NCBI GenBank assembly: GCA_014825775.1 | Contig: MVAQ01000387.1 | Coordinates: forward strand, 1-10,050 | Length of the DNA: 10,050 nucleotides | Source: Krasilnikovozyma curviuscula | Lineage: Eukaryota > Basidiomycota > Tremellomycetes > Cystofilobasidiales > Mrakiaceae | Direction: 5' to 3' | Shown: in pieces, positions 1-8,220 of the stretch | Position numbering within the stretch: position 1 is the first letter of the stretch | How the letters are laid out: each line of letters begins with the position of its first letter | Translations under genes and position numbers: made by a program | Notes under the pieces: generated by a model | What the model was told of the DNA's origin: nothing | What the model saw: the letters and a program-made list of their open reading frames with translations, nothing else | The model's database searches: none

Positions 1-548
1 CCCCCCCCCTTGATTCGACTCCAACTTTCCGTCATTGTGCATTCTTTTTGACTGATCGACAATTAATTTCTTTCATTTATATTAAGAAGGTTTCGGTCAG
101 CTGCGCAGCGACGTCCAGCCTCCCCGAAGGCACTATGTCCCTGGGAGGAGCAGCACTTTAGGGTTTGCTCCGAAGTACGTTGAACCTTGAAAAAGTTCTT
201 CAACCTCCAATTTGTGTTCTAGATCCATTTACCTACGTCGTTCTTCTTTCAGAAAGCAGTGGTGATCAGCATGGATGTGTTCTGCATTCGTCAAGACAAG
301 CATGCGATATTCAGAAACTTGTCTCCCTTCTGGTGCCAGCACTGCACACTCTAGCATTTCCTTGAAACCAATGTAGTAGATCTGGAAACTGAGTCCCTCT
401 TCTTCCTTCGACTGGAGGGACTTTGAACAGGTTGATTTTCTTATCTTTGCCAACTTCCATCCCGCTCCAGCCCTGTTTACTATCCCAATCACGGCCTTGA
501 CACTGCTATCCTACATCTTCAGTGCAGACTACCAATATCAGATCCATC
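1..548. other. Upstream/leader region of paralog A; no gene recognised
   Basis: The region opens with a run of nine C. It is moderately pyrimidine-rich towards its right end, as fungal leaders often are. Short open frames occur on both strands, including one on the minus strand at 229-492, but that one begins at GTG rather than ATG and shows no domain-like or biased composition. A 10-bp perfect palindrome (GCTGCGCAGC) lies at 100-109. A short ATG-started frame at 134-160 ends after eight codons. I read the stretch as promoter plus 5' untranslated leader of the gene starting at 549; the transcription start cannot be placed. Confidence 0.4.
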
Positions 549-1146
549 ATGGCCTTTCAAACACCCTCTAAACAATTTCAGATGGAGCGTGTAGATGTCA
601 AGATCGCTTTGGAGATGCAGTCTTCGCCTTCGTGCTACTTCAATTCCACTCCGCCTTCTTATTCCTCCCCTCTGGGAGCTCCGCTACTCACCGATCTCAA
701 AGCAAACCTGCACTTCAATCTAAATTTAGAGTGGGATCCTTGTTACGTTCCCGTTCCGGTTTCATCGCATTCCCAACAGACAGCACCACGCACTACCACT
801 TCGGGTCGCAATAACCGATTCGAACATGCTCACTTTCCGATGCCGTCACAGCCAGACTTGGTTGGACTGGGCATTACTATTCCTAACCAGATCGAAGGTC
901 CCCCGGCATTAGCTCAGTATCAACCTCCCAAATCTCCAGGTGCGCGTGATTGGCGCCATCCTTCACTTTCCGGCATAGATCATATCTCCCAAGATCAAGA
1001 AGCGCGCGTACAGGATATCAATGCAGTCTTACCAGAAGAAGTTTTTAGTCTCCGATCAGTCCAAAATCATCGTACAGCATGCCAGGGCGCTGGAGGCTGC
1101 TGAAACAAGGGCGCGCGAGGAGGCGAAGGAGAGAAAATTGCAATGA
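549..1146 (+). CDS. Uncharacterised Pro/Ser-rich protein, tandem paralog A (one inferred intron)
   Basis: Function unknown. The ATG at 549 (context ATCATGGC) is chosen because the product then starts MAF, matching MAY in the paralog at 2702; the frame is open further upstream but has no earlier ATG. The N-terminal two-thirds is Ser/Pro-rich and probably disordered. It contains SYSSPLG (657-677) and LVGLGITIP, both with counterparts in the paralog. The genomic frame then runs into a non-homologous tail with a stop near 1103. The conserved helix SDQSKIIVQHARALE lies in a different frame at 1051-1095 and ends at TGA 1144-1146, so an intron (or a frameshift) is needed. Best splice signals: intron 940-1048 (donor GTGCGC, branch CTTAC at 1028, acceptor TTTTTAG), giving 162 residues. 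An alternative, 917-1013 (GTATCA...CAG, 166 residues), keeps extra residues (Y...FL) that match the paralog but lacks a clear branch point. The C-terminus is Ala/Glu/Arg/Lys-rich and probably helical. That the gene is real is fairly likely; the exact intron is uncertain. Confidence 0.62.
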
Positions 1147-2701
1147 AAGATCTGTGTGTAATCTAGGTAGATGATAAAGTTGAAGAGATGTAGTTTTGGG
1201 AGGTATAGACTGTCTTCAACATCAGAGGTGACAGAAAAGAGAGGGAAGATCAGAGGAGAGGAGAGAATGAGGTGAGTTGAATTATCCTTTTTCCTCTGTC
1301 AGATTCTGCACGCTGCTGCTAACCTCGATTAGAATTAGCTCCAACTCATTGTACACATCCCTCCCAATAGATATATTACATCCATTTTTTTTTTCAGCTT
1401 CACGCGACGAACGCTTGTGAAGGCAGGCATGGGGTGGTCGACTGAGCGTTTCACTGTAAAAGAATGCCATCTCTTCAGATTTGGCGATTCTACGGGTATT
1501 TCAGGTCACGATGATGTGTCTTCTATTGATCTTTGTGTTATATCTGTATTTTAGTTACTGAAGTTGCATAAGAGCGTGACGATTGGGTGTGCTCACCATG
1601 CCTGACGACCGGGTGCTCTTCATTTGGCGTAGGGTCGTCAATCCTATGGTTCTTGATTTATCTCTTCCATTTCGCACCAATCCTCCTTCCTCATTCCTCC
1701 TTTATTGTACTCTGTCATCTTCTATGCTACTTTCTTTCACCAATATGTTGAGAAAGAAGATTCGCGGTGGAACATTGATCATCGAAAACAAGCAAAGAGC
1801 TGCAACCTTGTTCGTGTTTTCCGGTGGAGTCGGCATCTGTATCTCTCCAGCTTTCAGAAGTTCACTTGATTCGAAAAATTTGACTCCTTGATCGAATCTA
1901 AATTTGCACAGAGCTTATGGTTATTGGTCGCGCATTCTGGACCAGCGCTTGGAGACCTTGAAAGCCACAAAACATCGAGCCTGGTCAAGCGCCAGCCAGA
2001 ACTGTACTCTAATTCATGTACAGCCATCTTGATGGAGCTAGAATCGAGAGAATTGTGCCAGCGCGCAGCGAGTTAGAACGAAACCTACTGCGCCCGGCGA
2101 AAGGGAGTAGGGAGAAGAAGGAGAAGGAGCAAGGTGAAATGTGAAATGCCTGTCGGGCGTCTCTGCGCTTTCGAAATATTGCAGCACGAACACAAGCCTT
2201 CCATATGGATTAATCAGGTGCCTTCTTGTGCGCGGCATCTTTCTTCCAAAAACCACCCGTTTGGTAGTTGCCACTGGGTAATGAGGAGGCGTCAAGGTGC
2301 ATTAGGGTTAGAGTTGGCAGTCGGCGTCGAAGTACAAGCACGGAAGGTTACGACAAATTGAGGACGGGCCCATTCTTCTATACAGTTTGTGGTCTGCAGG
2401 TGCTTTCCATGCGCGATCGGGCGTTGTCGATCATGAATTACGTGAGCTCCAATTGAAGGCGTCCCGATGGACACCCTCTTTTCTTCAGAAACGCCTTTGT
2501 CCATCCAGGGGTCTGGTTTAGCACAAAGCACAAAGCACCTCCAACCTAATTGGGTACATCTCATGCTGCACATTCGGTCAGTTGTCTCACCTTGTGAACA
2601 TGTGCGATAATGGGTAGGATTATAACTAGCGCGGAGGGAGCAGCCAATTGACGGATCGCCCCACTACTTCAATCCTCCTACAGGCCATTAAACTTGCCCA
2701 G
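1147..2701. other. Intergenic region between the two paralogs; no convincing gene
   Basis: About 1.55 kb without a gene I can support. A purine-rich (GA) stretch lies at about 1230-1275, just after the stop of paralog A, and a second at about 2100-2135. Short open frames occur on both strands (for example 1598-1891 plus and 1282-1470 minus). They lack recognisable motifs, coding-like bias or splice partners, and overlap one another. The right end should hold the promoter and leader of paralog B; a pyrimidine-rich segment with CAATCCTCC lies just before its ATG. No repeats or transposon ends were recognised. Confidence 0.45.
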
Positions 2702-3430
2702 ATGGCATATCCACTCACTCCGCCCCCTTCAGGAAAGTTTTCTATACTTGCCCTCCCAGACGTTCATTCTCCTCGTCCTTGCCGTCAGTTATTCAATGAC
2801 CTCGACACAGGATATCCTTCCCCATCTTCCTCCGTCGGATCATTCTCACCACCTCTGGGCCAACGAACCACACTACTACCCTCTTTGCCTATTTTTAAAA
2901 CTCTTCCATCCTCCAGCAAAGAGTTTGAGCATTTCGAAGAGGTTGATGCGATCAATCCAAATATTTCTGAATCTTCAGCGGCGACATTCAGTAACCCCAC
3001 GCGCCTGCAACATCCTCTATATCCCAGATCTTTGCCGTTTTCAACACCCCTTATTGGCCTGGGAATTGAAATTCCATCAGAAACACCACTTTCACCAACT
3101 TCTTCCCAGAATCTCCCTTCGAACTCAAATCACCCCTCGAATTCAACTTTCGTTGACGCCAATCCCCTCTTTCTCGCGCCACCCCCTAAGGCACAACCCA
3201 ACCATACCAACCGCAACTCAACTACTTACAGTAAGACTACAATAGAATACTTAAACTCCTTCCTGAATTCAGACCAGTCTCACCTCATCTTGGAACACGC
3301 TCGTGCTCTGGAGCGCGTCGAGGAGGAACTGAAGATTAAAACAAAGAAGTCGTTGAAGAGAAACATAATGGTGGTCGATAACGTCTTGATTGAAAGTCTG
3401 GGGGATGAGGGTGTGATACTCGCATACTGA
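2702..3430 (+). CDS. Uncharacterised Pro/Ser-rich protein, tandem paralog B (intronless)
   Basis: Function unknown; 242 residues in one exon. The ATG at 2702 is the first in the frame; the frame is open upstream to 2648 only from a TTG codon. The product begins MAYPLTPPPSGKF and is rich in Pro, Ser, Thr and Asn through about residue 180, suggesting a disordered region with no signal peptide or membrane segment. Motifs shared with the gene at 549 occur in the same order: MA-[FY] at the start, S-[FY]-S-x-PLG, L-[IV]-GLGI-x-IP near the middle, and FLNSDQSHLILEHARALE at 3260-3313. After that comes a charged, probably helical stretch (ERVEEELKIKTKKSLKRN) and a 20-residue tail absent from paralog A. 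Shared order and motifs show a direct tandem duplication, 2,153 bp start to start. No known domain is recognised. The amphipathic charged helix might mediate protein binding, but that is a guess. Confidence 0.75.
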   Translation: MAYPLTPPPSGKFSILALPDVHSPRPCRQLFNDLDTGYPSPSSSVGSFSPPLGQRTTLLPSLPIFKTLPSSSKEFEHFEEVDAINPNISESSAATFSNPTRLQHPLYPRSLPFSTPLIGLGIEIPSETPLSPTSSQNLPSNSNHPSNSTFVDANPLFLAPPPKAQPNHTNRNSTTYSKTTIEYLNSFLNSDQSHLILEHARALERVEEELKIKTKKSLKRNIMVVDNVLIESLGDEGVILAY

Positions 3431-4470
3431 TATTGCTTGGGGTACATTTGTGACGTGGTGAGTAAGTGATCAGCCATATTTCGTCGCGACAACACTGACG
3501 CGCTTTGGAGTTGTCATCTATCAGGATTTTGCTATGCTTGGTCTTTATACTCGCTGAAACCTATCTCAATTTGTTGATTTGTTCGTTCGGTTGTAAATCC
3601 AGCACTGGAAGCTTGGATTCTTTAGTGTTCTTGGTATGTTTCACTTGTCGACTGTATGGCTAGCTATCTTTCACAAGTTGTATCATAGAGCTTCGAGTCT
3701 GATTGTATTTCATATCTCAAAACCCATTTTGTGTTTCCAGTCATAACCCAACAGATGTTTCCACGCGCAATACCCCTGCCACTTAGACTTTTCATGATAA
3801 CGCACTTGTCGGAAACCAAATGACTTCTTATGATTCTTCTAAAAAAAGATAAGTATACTCAAAACTTAACTAGCTGAAGGAAGATCTTCTCACGTAGAGC
3901 TCAAAAGTGTACAAGAACAGCAGCAATCAAACAAACCCCATCGAGATTAACCCCAAACATATGAATCACTTCAAGTAGGTCATCGGCCCTCTCAAAATAT
4001 TAAAAAAAAATCAGTCTCTTAGACAGAAACTCAATGAGATGATACGATATTGAATCATGGATCGTGGGCTAGATCGGATTGCAAGGGGTCAGCGAGGGAG
4101 GTGGGAGAACAATGTATGTTGGCTATCGCTCATCAAATGAATGATATGATTTCCAGAATGTAAGTAGACCTCTCTGAGTAGTGAATAAGATCATCTGAGA
4201 GCTCGGAAAGCCCTTGAAAGGCAGTGTGGAAGGCGTCGTTGAAACAAGGCACTTGTTGTAAAATATAAGGTTTACCTTCTCAATCCCGTCAAATCACAAT
4301 TTCACTGCTACTGAAAGGTGTCGATTACGATTTTGTTTACTCTTTCTTGCATAGCTGAACCTGTTCTTACGGTATTCGACCTTAAGCTCAAGCCTTCCCC
4401 ACTCCATCCCCCTTGTTTTTTGCTTCTTTTTCTCATCCTGCCAGATCCGACAATGTACGACCAGGGAAGA

Positions 4471-4478
4471 TATATATA
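4471..4478 (+). promoter_or_regulatory. Possible TATA element of the PhoD-like phosphatase gene
   Basis: TATATATA lies about 270 bp before the start codon at 4749 and downstream of a pyrimidine-rich stretch. It would predict transcription starting near 4500-4560. This is only a sequence match, and AT-rich stretches of this kind are common by chance. Confidence 0.3.
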
Positions 4479-4554
4479 TTTACTCGAACTCGCCTCCGCT
4501 GCCTAATTGCCTGTCCTCGGGAAGGTCGAATCGACAGCTACATCGCAAAGGTTC

Positions 4555-4563
4555 ATGCGCTGA
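4555..4563 (+). other. Minimal upstream ORF (ATG CGC TGA) in the phosphatase leader
   Basis: A start codon followed by one sense codon and a stop, about 190 nt before the main ATG. It matters only if transcription starts upstream of it. Its initiation context is weak (T at -3). Confidence 0.3.
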
Positions 4564-4692
4564 TAACGTCATCACCGCGAAAGGCAGACTGGAGTTCGCA
4601 GAGTGCACCAACCATCAACGAGCGATTTGCTACTTGTCTAAGGCAAGTGCTCTCGCCCTCTCTCGCCTCTACTGAAAAAGCACTTCAAGCTT

Positions 4693-4719
4693 ATGTTCCA
4701 GTTCATTTCAGTCTTGTAG
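4693..4719 (+). other. Upstream ORF of 8 codons (MFQFISVL) in the phosphatase leader
   Basis: An ATG-started reading frame ending in TAG 29 nt before the main ATG at 4749. Its start context is poorer (C at -3, T at +4) than that of the main start (A at -3, G at +4), so leaky scanning would be expected. In fungi such leader frames often reduce translation; here a regulatory role is only inferred. Confidence 0.35.
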
Positions 4720-4748
4720 CTAGTAAAGAGACAGGAAGAGCAGCAATA

Positions 4749-7615
4749 ATGGTCTCGCCGCTCGTTCTCCTCACTTTTCTCCTCAACGTTGTGTTCAGGC
4801 TATTTTCAATTATCCTACTACAGGTCATCCCAGCTAAACAAGCAGAAGTAAGAATGTTCCATTCTGCCTCTTTCCAAATTAAACGTTGCTGATCCAATAT
4901 CTTCTCTTTCCTTTGAGGGTCTTTTAGTATGGTATTCCTCTGTTGTTCACAACCTATCTAATCCTCCACTTCTTAATTCGACCTGGATACACACTTGTCG
5001 AAGAGACAGTGACAGAGGTTATCTCTGTAGACGTCCAAGAGAAGCCAGCTGCTAATGGGGACAATAGGAGTTATGCTGAAGCCGTGAAGGAGGTCGAGCC
5101 TGCGAAGAGGACAGATGCCGACATTGTGGTCACTGATGAGGTGACGGATGTTGTTGAAGTTCAGGTAAGACAAGCTTTTAGCTCTTCTGGCTTAGGTGAC
5201 GTGTTAGTTGACGCTAGTCTGGGTTTGATAGAAAATCCCACCGTTCCCTCTGCAGCTGGGCAAGCCTACTTTGTTTAAAGCTCTCATCGGTTGGCCTACA
5301 AATAGCAGGTTGTTCAACAGAGTTCCCTTTTTGGTGAACTGTGTGCTGTTCTTGATGTGCATGGACTTCCTATTCACGCCTTTTGTATTCGACCAAAAAG
5401 AGCTTGCTTTCGACCGGTAAGTACTGCCTGTTATAATCTGAACAAATCGCCGTGTAAGGGAGACTCTGAGGTTGTTCTTACTTCTTTAAATATAGCATTG
5501 CTTCCGTCACTGATACCTCAGCAAAAATAGTGATCCGCCATCCACCAGACGAAGAACCGTCTACGATAACGAGCGCAACCTACCTCTCGTACAGACAGGC
5601 CCCACCTCACGCAGGACCCTGGCTGAAAGGGCCCCAAACAACCTTCTCCGAGTCAGACGACTGGACCTCCACCTTCGAGATTGGCTTTTTACTCCCTTCG
5701 ACTGAATACGAGTACATCTCCCCTTCCAACCCAATGAAGGTTTCTTCCTTCCGCACAGCCCCGGACCCAACCATCACGCGTAACTCAGGGACTCACTTCA
5801 CGTTCCTCTCTACGTCATGTATCAAACCCAACTTCCCATACTCTCTCTGGGGGCCGAGAAACCGGATACCTGGACTGAAACGCCTTGCTGACTGGCTCGA
5901 CGGGCTGGAGGAGGGTAAGAAGGTGTCGTTCATGCTGTTTTTGGGCGACTTTGTGTATGCCGATACGCCTATTAGTGGACTATGGAAGAGTTTTACAGGA
6001 GAGTGGTATAGGAGTCTGTATAGGCAGGTGTACTCGTCTCAGGATGCCAAGGACGTGTATAGTCGCGTTCCTATTCTCAACATGTGAGTTGTTGATTAAC
6101 TCGATTCATTCTTTGACAAGTAGCTCACTTTCCTTAATTTTGAAACAGACCTGACGACCATGAGTTCATAAACAAGTTAGTGTCATTCTTTCTCTACCTC
6201 ATTCGTGCAAGCTTATCAAGATACCTTCTACTTCCAGCTACGCTGGAGATGGCGAAACATCAAGCTTGTTTGTGGAGGCTTCTACTGCGTACAGAATTTA
6301 CAACGGTGATGGCAACCCCAAATCAACGTACGCCGCTAGCTCCCAGGTCCTATACTGTGCGTCAGTCGTCCACTCGCCCAAAGTTCCCTTACTGATATTC
6401 TGTTTGAAATCCTAAGATGATTATGCTTATGGCGACACCGCATTTTTTGTACTCGACACACGTCAATTCAGGTCACCAGAAACAATGGTGGACGGGTCTG
6501 ACAAAACGATGCTCGGTGACGTCCAGAAGGAAGCTTTGTTCCATTGGCTTGGCAAGGTTAACCAGACGAGTACATTCAAGGTAAGTTCCCAACTGTTTCT
6601 TATTGGTGGTCATCTGTAGCGATGGCTGACGGGTATTTTTGGGGGGACAGTTTGTGGTGTCGTCGGTGCCGTTCAACTCGCTCTGGGCAGGGCCAGACGG
6701 TCAACAAGACACATGGGCTGGTGAGTGCCTTGTCCAAAAAAATTCAAGCATTAAGCAACTGCTGATTTTAACTTTCCCTGATTTGGGGGCTCGTTCTCTT
6801 CCTTCCTCCTTTTTTTCGGGTCCAACGCAGGATATCGCACCGAACGCGATGAGATTCTCTCCGTACTGGAGTACGTTCCCAATGTGATTGTTCTGTCCGG
6901 TGACAGGCACGAGTTTGCAGGTTTGTAAAAATCCTCTAGCCAATCTTTGCTTTCCTTAGTTCGCTTCGACATTCTCACCCTTTATGACCATTGTTTACGT
7001 TTTGGCAGCCGTCTCTCTCCGCAACAAAGTCCTCGAGTTCTCAACATCGCCGCTTAGTCAGTTCTACGTACCGTACATCAAGACTCTGAAACAAGAACTC
7101 TCTAAAAAGGTCGAAACAGCTCCCAAGTCGACAACGGCGGCGGGAACGGAGGAGGAAGATGCTGTCGAAGACGCGCTCGAGGAGGTTGAAGTGATGTACG
7201 AAGAGAAGATCATGAAATACATCACCGAAGGCAATTCGAAATGGTGAGTTCTAGTTTCTCTGTGTTATGTTTTAACCTTGCCCTACCTGTCTCGTCATGC
7301 TGAAGTGTCTTTTGATTTGTTAGGTCGTCTTTCGAAGTCGACACCCGCAACAGGTCGTCACCCTTTGTGCAGATGACGCTCTACATCGACGGCGAACGTA
7401 GCTGGGACCTCAAAATACTTGGAGAGCCAGTGCTACTCCCTCAGAAGGCCATGAAGTTAGGTGGAGGTCTTATTGGGATACTAGAGTAAGTACTCCCCCA
7501 CCCCCCCACTGGTCGCACTTGTCGCTCTCGTCGCCTCGCTTTCGGACGCTGCGGTTTTGACACTTTTTTTTTGCGCTTAGGTTCTTGGGCTTGTCACCTT
7601 TGAAGTGGTTTTAAT
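4749..7615 (+). CDS. PhoD-like metallophosphatase, membrane-anchored, 12 exons
   Basis: Predicted phosphoesterase of the PhoD-like metallophosphatase superfamily (alkaline phosphatase/phosphodiesterase type). Exons: 4749-4847, 4928-5164, 5256-5416, 5496-6083, 6149-6175, 6238-6356, 6417-6580, 6651-6720, 6831-6920, 7009-7243, 7324-7485, 7582-7615. They total 1,986 nt, encoding 661 residues. Introns are 60-110 nt with GT-AG ends, and most have a CTNAY branch site. Three hydrophobic segments (about residues 3-26, 36-50, 135-157) suggest anchoring in a membrane, with an acidic linker at about 57-112. The catalytic region follows: STSC (271-274), GDFVYAD (316-322), PDDHEFINN (363-371), YGDTAFFVLDTR (just after 411) and SGDRHEFA (511-518). 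Asp and His in these motifs are the expected metal ligands. A Glu-rich insert lies near residues 560-580. The start at 4749 has a good context (A at -3, G at +4) and begins directly with the first hydrophobic segment. Length and layout fit fungal members of the family. The substrate and the exact membrane are unknown. Confidence 0.92.
6149..6175 (+). other. 27-nt microexon carrying the catalytic DDHE signature
   Basis: This is exon 5 of the phosphatase gene. It is flanked by introns of 65 nt (6084-6148, GTGAGT...AACAG) and 62 nt (6176-6237, GTTAGT...TCCAG). It encodes PDDHEFIN plus split codons at both ends. Both flanking introns are phase 2 and the exon length is a multiple of three, so leaving it out keeps the reading frame. 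The reading is required by the family motif and by frame continuity on both sides. Confidence 0.85.
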
Positions 7616-7954
7616 ATGACATAATTCACAAGGAGAAATTATTGCTTACTCGAACGTGTGGGGTTTGCAGGCAGGTAAACATATGGTCGTCGCGCGTAAG
7701 AGGTTCGCTTTCGAGAAAGAAGAAGAAAGGAAAACGGCCGTGGTGTATCATATATCCTCATCTTTTCTTCGAACTGTATATCTACATATAGCTGGATCGA
7801 AGCGACGGCCTTGAAAGCACCAAAAAAAACCCTCCCAAAAAACAAAAACAAAACCGGAGAATGCGCAGAAGCGCAGATTGGGTCTGTGTGTCGCGCACCT
7901 TTCGGGCGGTGGCACCCACGCGCTGGACCGACTGGGCGGAGAACCCCCCCCCAC

Positions 7955-7962
7955 TACGTCAC
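7955..7962 (+). promoter_or_regulatory. CRE-like half site upstream of the bZIP gene
   Basis: TACGTCAC contains ACGTCA, the half site bound by many ATF/CREB-type bZIP proteins. A related TTACGTCG occurs at 8001-8008. Both lie within 100 bp of the TATA box. Binding by any factor is inferred. Confidence 0.3.
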
Positions 7963-8048
7963 CACATTATGAGAAGCAGCATGAATTCGAAAAAGAGGCT
8001 TTACGTCGTTCGGTAAAGTCGCAAACGAAAACAAACCCGCGAGGGAAC

Positions 8049-8055
8049 TATAAAG
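8049..8055 (+). promoter_or_regulatory. TATA box of the bZIP gene
   Basis: TATAAAG sits about 170 bp upstream of the ATG at 8221 and directly before a CT-rich tract. This arrangement is typical of fungal core promoters, with transcription expected to start around 8080-8110. The leader from there to 8220 contains no upstream ATG. Confidence 0.5.
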
Positions 8056-8220
8056 AGAGGGGTTCGCACATTGATTACGCCCCACTCTTCTCGTCAGTCC
8101 GAGCCTCACCACCATCTCTCTGTCTGTGTGCCTGCCTGTTGGCCTCTCTGCTCTTCTCCTATTCTCTTTCTCTTTGCCCAGCAGTAACAGAAACCAGCAG
8201 AAGCACCAGCGACACAAGCA

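Larger units (their letters stand above)
3431..4748. other. Noncoding region: 3' flank of paralog B and promoter/leader of the phosphatase gene
   Basis: About 1.3 kb. The part from 3431 to about 4300 is AT-rich with frequent stops in all frames and short A runs (for example around 3840 and 4003); I see no gene, RNA or repeat structure in it. From about 4380 the sequence becomes pyrimidine-rich and then open in the frame of the phosphatase gene, but that frame has no ATG before 4749. This part is best read as promoter and 5' leader. It contains a TATATATA stretch at 4471 and two short upstream reading frames described separately. Confidence 0.5.
7616..8220. other. Intergenic region and promoter of the bZIP gene
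   Basis: About 600 bp between the phosphatase stop and the bZIP start codon. The first part (7616-7800) is mixed AT-rich 3' flank. An A-rich, C-interrupted stretch lies at about 7820-7860 and a run of nine C at 7944-7952. CRE-like half sites follow, then a TATA box at 8049 and a strongly pyrimidine-rich leader (about 8085-8180) with no ATG before 8221. Open frames crossing this stretch (plus 7878-8525 from a TTG, and minus-strand frames) are by-products of the low stop density and the bZIP exon. Confidence 0.55.

Noticed and set aside
229..492. Minus-strand open frame of 87 codons in the upstream region
   Set aside because: Starts at GTG, has no family features, and overlaps the probable promoter/leader of paralog A.
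1598..1891. ATG-started + strand open frame of about 97 codons between the paralogs
   Set aside because: No recognisable motif, no coding-like composition, no splice partner, and partly hydrophobic low-complexity translation; nothing in paralog B or elsewhere supports it.
3431..4320. Possible noncoding RNA or transposon remnant in the long intergenic stretch
   Set aside because: No terminal inverted repeats, target duplications, tRNA box A/B pairs or coding fragments could be recognised by eye.
4413..4748. Upstream in-frame extension of the phosphatase coding region
   Set aside because: The frame is open but contains no ATG before 4749, and the translated segment looks like random leader sequence; the ATG at 4749 has a good context and starts directly at the first membrane segment.
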